A stretch of DNA of 64,000 nucleotides from positions 62,001 to 126,000 of the forward strand of contig NZ_JAMXLX010000002.1 of the NCBI RefSeq assembly GCF_024055605.1. Reading direction: 5' to 3'. The first letter of the stretch is position 1; each line of letters begins with the position of its first letter. A model generated the notes under the pieces. That model did not search any database and had not been told where the DNA came from. It saw only the letters and a program-made list of their open reading frames with translations. Made by a program: the position numbers and the translations under genes. This DNA comes from Ciceribacter sichuanensis. Lineage in GTDB: Bacteria; Pseudomonadota; Alphaproteobacteria; Rhizobiales; Rhizobiaceae. Positions 39,237 to 48,132 of this stretch are shown here, piece after piece.

Positions 39237-39605
39237 CTTCGGCTTGGCCGGTTTTGCTCGCGCAGGCTTCGCTTTCGACGCCTCTGCTCTCAGGCCCGCC
39301 TCGAAGGCAAGCCGTACCCACTTGGCCATTTCGTCGGGATCGTCATAGGCGTTATCAGGGATAGACCAGTAGGGCATCGCGACAGGGCTCTTGCCCTCCC
39401 TCTGATAGATCCACTGTCGGGCGCCCGCCTCCTCGAAGAACGGCGCGCTCTCGTTATCCGCCTTCAGCATGACCTCGTCGAACAGTTCCAATGCAAAGAT
39501 AACGCCGTCGCGATAGATGCCCTTGCCGCCGAACATCCGGCGAATGGAGACGGGGCCGACCGCCTGAAACATCTCTTCGATTTCTACATTGTCCATCGTG
39601 GTCAA
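39198..39605 (-). CDS. TfoX N-terminal domain protein
   Basis: A 135-residue protein with a TfoX/Sxy N-terminal domain: FQAVGPVSIRRMFGGKGIYRDGVIFALELFDEVMLKAD and the YWSIPDNAYDDPDEMAKWVRLA block. In Haemophilus TfoX promotes competence; in alphaproteobacteria the role is unknown. A Lys/Ala/Pro tail (KPARAKPAKPKSAKK) follows. The ATG overlaps the stop of the upstream gene as ATGA, supporting this start and coupling to the molybdoenzyme maturation genes. It converges with and overlaps the Nudix gene. Confidence 0.85.
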   Translation of the reverse strand: MTTMDNVEIEEMFQAVGPVSIRRMFGGKGIYRDGVIFALELFDEVMLKADNESAPFFEEAGARQWIYQREGKSPVAMPYWSIPDNAYDDPDEMAKWVRLAFEAGLRAEASKAKPARAKPAKPKSAKKRQDGAGEG

Positions 39606-41236
39606 TCCTTCAAGACACCGCCGGCGGCCAGCACTGCCTCCGGCGTATCGACATCCAGTTTCGCGGCGGCGCCGATCTCGACGTCGATGATCGGCAATCC
39701 GGATGTCTCGATAATGTGACGCGCGCCGATGTCGCCCTCCAGCCGCATGAGCGCAGGAAAGGTTGCACGCGGCAGGATGACCGGATTGCCACGCTTGCCA
39801 TCAGCCACCGCCCGCACGATGGACCAGCCCCCTGATTTGCGGAATGCTCTCACCAGTTCCTCGATATCGGCGTGCGTAACCCCCGGCATGTCTGCAAGCA
39901 GGATCATGACGCCTTCCGCGTCCTGCAGCGCGGGCGCCGCGAGGCCGGCGCGGATCGAACTCGCCATCCCGCTGGCATAATCGCGATTCTCCTCGATCTC
40001 GACCGGCAATCCTTCCAGACAGGCGGAAATCTCGGAAGCCCGAAAACCTGTAACGACGACAACAGGACCGGCCACGGCATCGAGTGCCCGCTCGGTCACA
40101 CGCCTGACAAGCGGCGCACCCTCAAACTCGGCCAGCAGCTTGTGCCGGCCTCCTTCGCCCATCCTGCTCGCCTTGCCAGCCGCCAGGATGACGATGCCGA
40201 CACGGAGGGCCGTGTCGGCAGAGATCGTGTTCTCCCGCGGCAACGGACGACTGGGAATTTCCATCAGCAAGCCTCCGACACCAAGTCCCGTCAGTTCCAG
40301 CGTATCAGGATTTTCACCGGCGAGAATCCGGTTCAAGACCCAGTCGAAGCCGTTTTCCTTCGGCGAACGGGCGCAGCCCGGCGCGCCGATGACGGGAATT
40401 TCCCCGACATGACCCAGCACCAGCAGATTTCCGGGATCGACCGGCAGCCCGACCTGATCGACTGTTCCTCCCGCCATGCGGATCGATTCCGGGATGACAT
40501 CGACCGGATCGCACATGGCCGATGCCCCGAAGACGACAACGAGCGGCGGATCGGCCGGTTGCAGGCGCAAGGCATCCTCGATAGCGCCTGCAACCGCATC
40601 CGCCCGGTGCGCCACCCTCCACTCGCCGACCAACCGGCTGCCGGACGCGGCAAGGCGCTGCTCCAGAATCCGCGTGGTCTTGTCCATGACGGAGGTCTTG
40701 AGCGACGGAAGTTGCGTGGCGATCAGGGCGACATTGCGGGGGCGATAGGGCTTGAGTTCGATGGCCCGCCCTTCGGCAAGGATGGACAACGCACTTGCCA
40801 CGCTCGCGCCGGAAACGCCGAGCGGAATGATCTTCACGGTAGCGAGCAGATCGCCTTCGCGCACGTCGCTATGATCGGCCAGGCAGGCGAAGGTGATGGC
40901 CGGATCGACGCGGTTGAAACGGTCGACCAATTCCCGGCTCGCCACGAAAAGACCGTTGCAGGTAGCGTAGAAATTGACCCGACCCGTCGCCGGCTCGGAC
41001 ATCCTCAGGTGATCGGGGCCAATGCCAGCAGCAAGACGCCCCGCCGCCTCGTCTTCGCCGAGATCGCCATCCTCGAGCCGACAGGCGATGATCGTAGGGA
41101 TACCCGCGTCGGAAAGACGGGAGAGATCCGATCCGGAAAGCCTATGGCCCTTCGGCAGTCGTGCGGACGGCAGTTGCACAGAATGCGCCAGCACGAGCCC
41201 CTCCGCCCCTTCCAGCGGGAATTCCCCGAAGATCAT
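39602..41236 (-). CDS. MoeA-like molybdopterin-binding domain fused to MobA/MocA-type nucleotidyltransferase
   Basis: A 544-residue fusion. The N-terminal part to about residue 330 resembles a molybdopterin-binding (MoeA/CinA-like) domain (VVVFGASAMCDPVDVIPESIRMAGGTVDQVG). The C-terminal part begins RVGIVILAAGKASRMGEGGRHKLLAEFEGAPL, the nucleotide-binding signature of MobA/MocA. MocA-type enzymes attach CMP to molybdopterin for xanthine-dehydrogenase-family enzymes; by context this one likely makes MCD cofactor for such an enzyme. It overlaps both neighbours (ATGA), so it is part of one tight operon. Confidence 0.88.
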   Translation of the reverse strand: MIFGEFPLEGAEGLVLAHSVQLPSARLPKGHRLSGSDLSRLSDAGIPTIIACRLEDGDLGEDEAAGRLAAGIGPDHLRMSEPATGRVNFYATCNGLFVASRELVDRFNRVDPAITFACLADHSDVREGDLLATVKIIPLGVSGASVASALSILAEGRAIELKPYRPRNVALIATQLPSLKTSVMDKTTRILEQRLAASGSRLVGEWRVAHRADAVAGAIEDALRLQPADPPLVVVFGASAMCDPVDVIPESIRMAGGTVDQVGLPVDPGNLLVLGHVGEIPVIGAPGCARSPKENGFDWVLNRILAGENPDTLELTGLGVGGLLMEIPSRPLPRENTISADTALRVGIVILAAGKASRMGEGGRHKLLAEFEGAPLVRRVTERALDAVAGPVVVVTGFRASEISACLEGLPVEIEENRDYASGMASSIRAGLAAPALQDAEGVMILLADMPGVTHADIEELVRAFRKSGGWSIVRAVADGKRGNPVILPRATFPALMRLEGDIGARHIIETSGLPIIDVEIGAAAKLDVDTPEAVLAAGGVLKD

Positions 41237-41940
41237 GCCGCCTCGCGCGCCGCTGCGCCAAGCGACCGGCGCCGAAAGGACTGGATAACCTCCGCAAGCA
41301 CGGATACCGCGATTTCGGCAGGGGTGGCGGCCCCGATATCGAGCCCCACCGGCGCAGAAATGCGCCCGATCTGATCCTCCGAAAGCCCCTGTTCCTTCAG
41401 ACGTTCCACCCGTTTCGCATGGGTCTTGCGACTACCGAGCGCGCCGACATAGAAACAGCCAGCTTCGAGCGCCGCAACGAGCGGAAAATCGTCGATCTTC
41501 GGGTCATGGGTGACTGCGACCATCGCGCAGTAGCGATCGAGCGGCCGCGTCTTGAGCGCATCCTCCGGCCAATCCGCCACAAGATCGATGCCTGCGAAAC
41601 GCTCCGGTGTGGCAAAGGCCGTGCGAGGGTCGATCACGGTGATGTCATAGCCGGCGATCTCGGCCATGGGACAGAGCGCCTGACTGATATGAACCGCGCC
41701 GATCACCACGATGCGCGGCGGCGGAAGATGAACGTTGAGGAAAAAGCTGCGCCCCTCCAGATCGACCAGGCCGGATTTGCCTGACAGCAGCCTTTGCCCG
41801 ATCTCCGCTCCCAGCGGTCCGATGACGGTTTCTCCCTCGACCACAAGCCGGTCACGGCCATCGTCAAGATCGGTCACCAGCACGGCCGCGCGTCGTGCAA
41901 GCCGGGCTTCGTTCAGCTTTTTCAGGTTCACCGGATCCAT
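41233..41940 (-). CDS. XdhC/CoxF-type maturation protein, Rossmann domain
   Basis: A 235-residue XdhC-family protein with the C-terminal Rossmann (XdhC_C) domain: FFLNVHLPPPRIVVIGAVHISQALCPMAEIAGYDITVIDPR, and DRYCAMVAVTHDPKIDDFPLVAALEAGCFYVGALGSRKTHAKR. XdhC loads and sulfurates Mo cofactor for xanthine-dehydrogenase-type enzymes. The N-terminal XdhC domain is encoded separately by the preceding gene, which overlaps it by one base (TGATG). Confidence 0.9.
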   Translation of the reverse strand: MDPVNLKKLNEARLARRAAVLVTDLDDGRDRLVVEGETVIGPLGAEIGQRLLSGKSGLVDLEGRSFFLNVHLPPPRIVVIGAVHISQALCPMAEIAGYDITVIDPRTAFATPERFAGIDLVADWPEDALKTRPLDRYCAMVAVTHDPKIDDFPLVAALEAGCFYVGALGSRKTHAKRVERLKEQGLSEDQIGRISAPVGLDIGAATPAEIAVSVLAEVIQSFRRRSLGAAAREAA

Positions 41941-42269
41941 CAGCCGAGCCTTTCGACGTAAACGCGGATTCGACCACCGCAGGAAAGCCCGACCCTCCAG
42001 GCCGTCTCGTCCGCCACACCGAATTCGAGCATCCGCGGTGCGCCCGATTGCAGCACGTCAAGCGCCTCGGTAATGACCGCCCCCTCCACGCAGCCGCCGG
42101 AGACGGAGCCCTCGAAATTGCCATCGGCATCGATCACCAGATGGCTGCCGACCGGGCGCGGCGCCGATCCCCAGGTCTCGACAACGGTCGCAATCGCCAC
42201 GGTGCGCCCCTTGCCTTTCCATTCCTCGGCAACGAGCAGCGGATCCATCCGTCCAGCAATGACCGTCAT
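41940..42269 (-). CDS. XdhC/CoxI N-terminal domain protein
   Basis: A 109-residue protein equal to the N-terminal XdhC/CoxI domain: VAIATVVETWGSAPRPVGSHLVIDADGNFEGSVSGGCVEGAVI, with the conserved GCVE Cys. Its partner domain is the next gene, so the family's two halves are split here. It probably forms a complex with the XdhC Rossmann protein. ATG 42269 is used; a TTG at 42275 overlaps the previous stop. Confidence 0.88.
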   Translation of the reverse strand: MTVIAGRMDPLLVAEEWKGKGRTVAIATVVETWGSAPRPVGSHLVIDADGNFEGSVSGGCVEGAVITEALDVLQSGAPRMLEFGVADETAWRVGLSCGGRIRVYVERLG

Positions 42270-42271
42270 AT

Positions 42272-43528
42272 TCAAGCCCTCATCGTCTTCAGGAAGCGTT
42301 TCGGATCGGCATCGCCCTGCATCGGCCCGGAAAGGGCTGCGACCAGGTCGGCAAGCGAATCGAGATTATGCACGGAACGCAGTTCATCGACATGGGGAAG
42401 CATCGCCCTGACGCCCCGCGCCCGCGCCTCGAAGCCCTCGAACCTCAGGAGAGGATTGAGCCAGACCAGCCGGCGACAGGAGCGATGCAGCCGATCGGTC
42501 TCGGCAGCGAGCGTCTGGACATCCTCTCGCTCGAGACCATCGGTAATCAGCAGGACCACCGCCCCCTGCCCGAGCACGCGCCGCGCCCATTGCCGGTTGA
42601 AGAGCTTCAGCGTCTCCCCGATCCGCGTGCCGCCGGACCAGTCGCTGACCGCGCCGCTGCATTGCGCGATCGCCTCGTCAGGATCGCGGTTCTTCATCTG
42701 GCGCGTCACATTGGTCAGCCTCGTGCCGAACAGGAATGTGTGGACGCGACGGCGGCGCTCCGTCAGCACATGCAGGAAATGCAGGAAGATGCGGGTGTAC
42801 TGGCTCATCGAACCCGAGATATCGGCAAGGATGACCAGCGGCGGCTGTTCGGTGCGACGCGCCCTGAACTTCGGCAGGATAAGATCGCCGCCGCTGCGCA
42901 GAGCCGCACGCATCGTCGCCCGCGCATCGACGTTTCCCGGCCGGCGGGACGGGCGAAAACGGCGCACGCGCACCGTATCGAACGGCATGGCCAGCCTCTC
43001 GATCTCGCGCCGCGCCTGAGAAAGTTCGCCCGCGGACATCTGGGCGAAATCCAACCGGCGCAGCACTTCCGAGCCTGAAGTCGTGAAGCGCGCATCGATC
43101 TCGATATCCGGCTCGTCGCGTGGTTCCTGCCGCCGCTCGCGCTCGGCATAGAGCGCGTCGCTCACTCGGGAAGCCCCGGCCTTTGCCTTTTCTCGTTCGC
43201 TAAGATCGGCCGCAACCGGCGACATCATCGCGATCATCTTGGCGACCAGATCGCGCGAACGCCAGAACAGCCTGAAGGCCTCGTCGAAGACCGGCTGGTC
43301 CTCATGCCGGTTGACGAAGATCGCACCGAGCGCCGCATGGAACTCCTCCCGCGATCCGATACCGATGGCATCGACCGCAGCGATGGCATCGAGCACCGCC
43401 CCCGGCCCCGGTTTCAGACCAGCCCTGCGCAGCACCCGGGCGAAATGCACGATATTATCGGCAAGCCTGCCGTCACCGGCCGCAGGCGGCGGCATCACGA
43501 TCCCATCACGGCCGGCCGAAATCTCCAT
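42272..43528 (-). CDS. VWA-domain protein, CoxE-like
   Basis: A 418-residue CoxE-family protein with a von Willebrand A domain. The MIDAS is VILADISGSMSQYT, followed by SGGTRIGETLKLFNRQW and LLITDGLER. CoxE works with the MoxR-type ATPase CoxD to insert metal or sulfur into molybdenum hydroxylases such as CO dehydrogenase. It ends two bases before the XdhC-N gene and starts three bases after the MoxR-like stop, so the operon is very tight. Confidence 0.9.
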   Translation of the reverse strand: MEISAGRDGIVMPPPAAGDGRLADNIVHFARVLRRAGLKPGPGAVLDAIAAVDAIGIGSREEFHAALGAIFVNRHEDQPVFDEAFRLFWRSRDLVAKMIAMMSPVAADLSEREKAKAGASRVSDALYAERERRQEPRDEPDIEIDARFTTSGSEVLRRLDFAQMSAGELSQARREIERLAMPFDTVRVRRFRPSRRPGNVDARATMRAALRSGGDLILPKFRARRTEQPPLVILADISGSMSQYTRIFLHFLHVLTERRRRVHTFLFGTRLTNVTRQMKNRDPDEAIAQCSGAVSDWSGGTRIGETLKLFNRQWARRVLGQGAVVLLITDGLEREDVQTLAAETDRLHRSCRRLVWLNPLLRFEGFEARARGVRAMLPHVDELRSVHNLDSLADLVAALSGPMQGDADPKRFLKTMRA

Positions 43529-43531
43529 GGC

Positions 43532-44461
43532 TCAACCCGCCGCCAGAAGCTCCGCCTTCACCTCGGAAAGAACCTTCTGGCCTTCCGAGCCCTGAATGCG
43601 GGCGATGTCGTCCTGATATTTCAGAAGCGTGCCGAGCGTGTCGGCGATGGTTTCCGGATCGAGCGCCAACCGGTCGAGTTCGGTGAGAGCCGTTGCCCAG
43701 TCGATCGTCTCGGCAACGCCGGGGTTCTTGAAAAGGTCCAGCATGCGCAGCTTCTGCACATAGGCGACGATCTGGCGCGAAAGCTGCTCGTTGCAGCCGG
43801 GCACCTTGCGCCGGATGATCGCCAGTTCCTCGGCAGCCTTTGGATAGTCGACCCAGTGATAGAGGCAACGCCGTTTCAAGGCGTCATGCACCTCGCGCGT
43901 CCGGTTGCTGGTGACGATCACGATCGGCTTTTCCGTCGCCTTGACTGTTCCGTATTCGGGGATCGTGACCTGAAAATCGGACAGTACTTCCAAAAGGAAG
44001 GCCTCGAAGGCCTCGTCCGTGCGGTCGAGTTCATCGATCAGGAAAACCGGGGCACGGCCGGGCTCGCTCTCCAGCGCCTGCAGCACCGGACGGCGGATCA
44101 GATATCTGGCGGAGAAGATATCGTGTTCCATTCGGTCACGGTCGGAAACGCCCGCGGCCTCGGACAGGCGTATCTCCAGCATCTGCGCCGGATAGTTCCA
44201 TTCATAGACGGCCGATGCGACATCGAGGCCTTCATAGCACTGGAGGCGGATCAGCGGTCGGTCGAGCGCGGATGCCAGCACCTTGGCAATCTCGGTCTTG
44301 CCGACACCGGCCTCGCCCTCAAGAAAGAGCGGTCGCTGCATGCGAAGGGCAAGGAAGAGAACCGTGGCCAGCGGCCGACCGGCAAGATAGTCATGCTCCG
44401 CGAGGAGGTCGACGACGGCATCGATCGATCCCGGCAAGCTTTTCGAGGACGTCTCAGGCAT
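43532..44461 (-). CDS. MoxR-family AAA ATPase (CoxD-like)
   Basis: A 309-residue AAA+ ATPase. Walker A is EGEAGVGKTEIAKVLA, Walker B is PVFLIDELDRTDEAFE, sensor 1 lies in VIVTSNRTREV and the Arg finger region is DALKRRCLYHWVDYP. The CoxD subgroup is paired with CoxE, and here the CoxE-like gene follows directly. Together they are thought to mature molybdenum hydroxylases. Confidence 0.9.
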   Translation of the reverse strand: MPETSSKSLPGSIDAVVDLLAEHDYLAGRPLATVLFLALRMQRPLFLEGEAGVGKTEIAKVLASALDRPLIRLQCYEGLDVASAVYEWNYPAQMLEIRLSEAAGVSDRDRMEHDIFSARYLIRRPVLQALESEPGRAPVFLIDELDRTDEAFEAFLLEVLSDFQVTIPEYGTVKATEKPIVIVTSNRTREVHDALKRRCLYHWVDYPKAAEELAIIRRKVPGCNEQLSRQIVAYVQKLRMLDLFKNPGVAETIDWATALTELDRLALDPETIADTLGTLLKYQDDIARIQGSEGQKVLSEVKAELLAAG

Positions 44462-44486
44462 CCTTCCTCCTCTTTTTGAGAGGAGC

Positions 44487-44981
44487 TTACAGGGTGTGGT
44501 AGCTGCGGTCCAGATAGATCAGCGACGCTTCCTTGGCCCCGAAATGCACCGCCTTCACCTCGCCGAAAAGCACGGTATGGGTCGCCGTGACCTTGGTGTC
44601 CGTGACCCGGCAATCGAAGGAGACGATAGCGTCTGACAGCACCGGAGCGCCGGTGACCAGCCTTTGCCATTCGCCCAGCGCAAAGCGCTCATCGACGGAA
44701 AGGCCGCCAAAACCGGCAAAGCCGTTGGCGAGATCACGGTGATGTGCGCCCAGCGTATTGAGGGCGAAGAACCCGCTCTCGAAGAACACGGCGTTCTTTT
44801 CATTTGTATTGTTCAGGCAGGCGAGAACAGTCGGCGGATGGTCAGAAACCGAGCAGGCGGCAGTGATCGTCACGCCACGGCGGATGCCACCATGCTCCGT
44901 GGTGATGAGCTGGACATGACCCGCATAACGGCTCATCGCTTCCCGGTAGACCACCGGATCAATCTGCTGCGTGTTCAACAC
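44487..44981 (-). CDS. Flavin reductase-like FMN-binding protein (HpaC/RutF type)
   Basis: A 164-residue flavin-reductase-fold protein (GVTITAACSVSDHPPTVLACLNNTNEKNAVFFESGFFALN, then VTATHTVLFGEVKAVHFG), which reduces FMN for a partner monooxygenase or acts alone. I use GTG 44981 with GGAG 6 bases before it. An upstream in-frame ATG at 45017 gives 12 more residues that are encoded partly inside the inverted-repeat element at 45004, so it is unlikely to be the native start. It precedes the maturation cluster by 25 bases. Confidence 0.85.
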   Translation of the reverse strand: MLNTQQIDPVVYREAMSRYAGHVQLITTEHGGIRRGVTITAACSVSDHPPTVLACLNNTNEKNAVFFESGFFALNTLGAHHRDLANGFAGFGGLSVDERFALGEWQRLVTGAPVLSDAIVSFDCRVTDTKVTATHTVLFGEVKAVHFGAKEASLIYLDRSYHTL

Positions 44982-45003
44982 TTCACTCTCCGCGATTGGC
45001 CTA

Positions 45004-45267
45004 GGGTCAAAACTCAATCAGGACAGGCTTTCTGCGCGCCGAATCTTGGGGCTGAGTAGGAGGAAAGGTGCAGGAAATGCGGATCATTTTCAAACCTTTC
45101 CGACGCCCGCAGGCCCAAGATGCGGCGTGCCCCAAGGGTTGGTCAGGATGGGCCGCCTGATTGCAAACAATGCTCGGCAAGGCCACTCGGCCTTACCTTG
45201 CGCTTGTTCGCTGCCATTCGATCCCATCCAGACCAACAGAACACCTGTCCTGATTGAGTTTTGGCCC
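45004..45267. mobile_element. 264-bp inverted-repeat element, copy B (MITE-like)
   Basis: Terminal inverted repeats of about 31 bp (28 of 31 match): left starts GGGTCAAAACTCAATCAGGA then CAGGCTTTCTG; right ends TCCTGATTGAGTTTTGGCCC. TA flanks both ends (45002-45003, 45268-45269), as expected for IS630/mariner-type insertion. The interior has no transposase, only short frames. The same ends make a 60-bp element at 30084-30143. It lies between the flavin reductase gene and the orphan binding protein gene. The family and mobility are inferred. Confidence 0.72.
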
Positions 45268-45438
45268 TAGCCTCTATCCGACCAGATAATGCCGGGCAAG
45301 TTTTACCTTTTCCCCAACGGACAGATTTTGCCCTGACAGCCGGCCGTTATTGCACCGCATTGCAGTTTCCGTCATGGAACGGTTAGACTAGGCAAGTTTC
45401 AATGGCCGAACGCCGCATCCGGAAAAATCGAAACAAGA

Positions 45439-46512
45439 ATGAAGCCGCATCGCCTCCTGCCACTGACTTTTCTCGTGTTGACCGGACTTTCCATGCCGCT
45501 AGTCGCCGCTCCGCTGAAGATCGCGGTCGTCGCGCCGCAATCGGGAAACTTCGTGACACTGGGCGATGAAGTGCGCCGCGGCGCGAAGATTTCGGCCGAC
45601 CGTCTGGGCATCGAACTCGCCTTGATCGACGAGAACTGCGAAGCGGGAAGCGGTCCTCAGGTTGCGGCAAGGATCAAGGAAAGTGGTGCGACCGCCGCCA
45701 TCGGCTTTCTCTGCTCGGAAAGCCTCGACGGCGCGCTTGCGCCGCTGAAAGAAGCTGCAATCCCCGCAATCACGCTTTCCGTCCGCTGGAAGGGCGTGAT
45801 GGAGGACGCCCTCAAGAACGGCTGGCCGCTCTTCCGCCTTGCGCCCACGACCGAAGACGAGGCTCAGAAGCTCACCGAAATCATCCTTCGCGACTGGACG
45901 AGCGATGCCATCGCCTTGATCGAGGACGGCACGATCCACGGCCGCGAGCTGGCCGATGCCATCCGCAACGGCCTTGAGACCCATGGATTGAAACCGGTTT
46001 TCACCGACACCTTCCGTCCTGGACAGGAACAGCAGATCTCGCTTGTTCGCCGTCTGCGCAAGGCGGGCGTGACCAAGGTCTTTGTCGGCGGCGACCGCAC
46101 AGACATGTCGATCATTGCGCGCGACGCCGCGGTGGAAAAGATCGAACTCGGCTTTCTGGGTGGCGAAGCTCTGAATGCTGCGGATCAGCCGGTACCGCTT
46201 GCCGAAGGCGTACGCGCCGTCCTGCTCCCCTATGTCGTAGGAGGACCGCAACCAAGGGACGACAACCCCGGCGAATCGCCACGTGAAGGCTATGTGCAGC
46301 CCGCCGAGGCTGCAGTCTCCATCCTTGGCGATGCCGCAGCCCTGTCAGGTGCCATGGGCTCGACCCTTGCCGACACACTGGTCGATACGGCTTTCGACAC
46401 ACCGATAGGCCCGATCACCTTTTCGACAGGTCACGAACTCGCAGACAATCCCTACCGTCTGATGGAATGGCGCAAGGGCGGCTTCATTGAAGCGCCGCCC
46501 TCAACCCAGTGA
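45439..46512 (+). CDS. Periplasmic branched-chain amino-acid-type ABC binding protein
   Basis: A 357-residue protein with a signal peptide (hydrophobic segment ending VAAPLK about residue 25) and a type I periplasmic-binding fold: LKIAVVAPQSGNFVTLGDEVRRGAKISADRLGIEL, then GAIGFLCSES-like and VGGDRTDMSIIARDA. It resembles Leu/Ile/Val-binding proteins, but no permease or ATPase genes lie beside it, so it is an orphan. Ligand unknown. It converges with the SDR gene. Confidence 0.82.
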   Translation: MKPHRLLPLTFLVLTGLSMPLVAAPLKIAVVAPQSGNFVTLGDEVRRGAKISADRLGIELALIDENCEAGSGPQVAARIKESGATAAIGFLCSESLDGALAPLKEAAIPAITLSVRWKGVMEDALKNGWPLFRLAPTTEDEAQKLTEIILRDWTSDAIALIEDGTIHGRELADAIRNGLETHGLKPVFTDTFRPGQEQQISLVRRLRKAGVTKVFVGGDRTDMSIIARDAAVEKIELGFLGGEALNAADQPVPLAEGVRAVLLPYVVGGPQPRDDNPGESPREGYVQPAEAAVSILGDAAALSGAMGSTLADTLVDTAFDTPIGPITFSTGHELADNPYRLMEWRKGGFIEAPPSTQ

Positions 46513-46535
46513 CAATCAAGCCAGTCGGCAGACTG

Positions 46536-47300
46536 TCATGACGGATAGGGCCAGAAGGCCTGCGTGAAGACACCGCCATCGACCCAGATCGTCTGCCCGG
46601 TCACGAACCCGGCCTCCGGACCCGCAAGAAACAGCACCGGTCCCGCAATATCGGCTGGCGTACCGACCCGGCGCAAAGGCGTCACGCTACCCCATGTCTC
46701 GGCATAATCGGGTGCCTCGGCGCGGGTGCGTTCCGTCTCGATGGCACCGGGAGCCACGCAATTGACGCGGATTCCGTGCGGACCGAGTTCCACGGCTGCC
46801 ACCTTGGTGAACTGCTCGACGCCACCCTTGGACGCCGTGTAGTCGACGAGCTTCGGAAAGGCGAGCTTGTTGCAGCCGGAGCCCAGATTGATGATGGAAC
46901 CGCCCTTACCAGCGGCCACCATGCGCCGCCCGGCTTCCCTCGTATTGAGGAAGGTGCCGGTCAGGTTGGTGCGGATCACGGCATCCCACCGCTCGTCGGA
47001 CAATTCCAGCAGCGGAGCCCATGTCTGGATGCCGGCATTGTTGACGAGGACATCCGGCGCATCGCCAAACCAGGCGCAGGCCTCATCCATGAACGCCGTG
47101 ACGGATGCGGCGTCACCCACATCGGATGAGAATGTCCGGGCATGACCGCCGGCGGCAGCGATTTCCGTGACAACCTCCTCGGCGGCGGCTCCGTCGTCGC
47201 GATGCGTGAAGGCCACCTGATATCCCGCCTGCGCGAATGCAATGGCGAGATGCCTGCCGATGCCGCTGCTGCCGCCGGTGATGATCGCGGAACGTCCCAT
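46536..47300 (-). CDS. Short-chain dehydrogenase/reductase
   Basis: A 254-residue classical SDR. The NAD(P)-binding motif is [12 protein letters not shown] (residues about 8-19), NNAG is present in [11 protein letters not shown], and the active site is Ser in [11 protein letters not shown] with Tyr and Lys in [14 protein letters not shown]-terminal [11 protein letters not shown] closes it. Substrate unknown. ATG 47300 is preceded by AGGAGGAGAG, an excellent ribosome site. Divergent from rpe. Confidence 0.92.
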   Translation of the reverse strand: MGRSAIITGGSSGIGRHLAIAFAQAGYQVAFTHRDDGAAAEEVVTEIAAAGGHARTFSSDVGDAASVTAFMDEACAWFGDAPDVLVNNAGIQTWAPLLELSDERWDAVIRTNLTGTFLNTREAGRRMVAAGKGGSIINLGSGCNKLAFPKLVDYTASKGGVEQFTKVAAVELGPHGIRVNCVAPGAIETERTRAEAPDYAETWGSVTPLRRVGTPADIAGPVLFLAGPEAGFVTGQTIWVDGGVFTQAFWPYPS

Positions 47301-47454
47301 GTCTCTCCTCCTGTTGCTCCTCGTCACGAGGGATGGAGAAGGATCGAGCCAAGGTCAAGCCGGCCTCGTCCATGGCAGACTTTCGAAGAGTTGCCGGGCT
47401 GGCCGGGCGGTGCTATGGGCAGGCCGAAAAGTCAGCAATTCCGGAGCATCCGCC

Positions 47455-48132
47455 ATGACACGCCCCCTCAAGATCGCCCCTTCGATCCTCGCTGCCAACT
47501 TCGCCCGGCTCGGCGATGAAGTTGCCGACGTGATCGAAGCCGGTGCCGACTGGATTCATCTGGACGTCATGGACGGCCATTTCGTTCCCAACATCTCCTA
47601 CGGCCCCGCCGTCATCAAGGCGCTGCGCCCCTTCACCAAGGCAGTTTTCGACTGCCACCTTATGATCTCGCCGGCCGACCCCTATCTCGATGCCTTCGCC
47701 GATGCCGGCTGCGATGTCATCACCGTCCATGCCGAGGCCGGCCCCCATCTACATCGCTCACTGCAGAAGATCCGCTCGCTCGGCAAGAAGGCCGGCGTCT
47801 CGCTCAATCCGGCTACGCCGCTTTCCGTGATCGAACATGTTCTCGACGACCTCGACCTTCTGCTCATCATGAGCGTCAACCCGGGCTTCGGCGGCCAGAA
47901 ATTCATCCCTGCCATGACCGAGAAGCTCGCCAAGGCAAACCTGATGATCGGCAATCGCCCGATCGACCTCGAAGTCGATGGCGGCGTGACCGCGGAGAAC
48001 GCAGCACTCGTAACGTCGGCCGGCGCCAATGTCCTCGTCGCCGGCTCTGCCATCTACAAGGGCCAGGGCGTTGACGATTATCGCAAGACGGTCGACACTC
48101 TGCGCAAGGCTGCGGAAGAGGGACGCCGTTGA
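47455..48132 (+). CDS. rpe: Ribulose-phosphate 3-epimerase
   Basis: A 225-residue TIM-barrel enzyme that interconverts ribulose-5-phosphate and xylulose-5-phosphate. Signature blocks are [74 protein letters not shown] and [12 protein letters not shown]; the metal-binding His and Asp residues are present. The start is ATG 47455 with GGAG upstream; the longer frame has no family match. The stop overlaps the next gene's TTG start. Confidence 0.96.
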   Translation: MTRPLKIAPSILAANFARLGDEVADVIEAGADWIHLDVMDGHFVPNISYGPAVIKALRPFTKAVFDCHLMISPADPYLDAFADAGCDVITVHAEAGPHLHRSLQKIRSLGKKAGVSLNPATPLSVIEHVLDDLDLLLIMSVNPGFGGQKFIPAMTEKLAKANLMIGNRPIDLEVDGGVTAENAALVTSAGANVLVAGSAIYKGQGVDDYRKTVDTLRKAAEEGRR

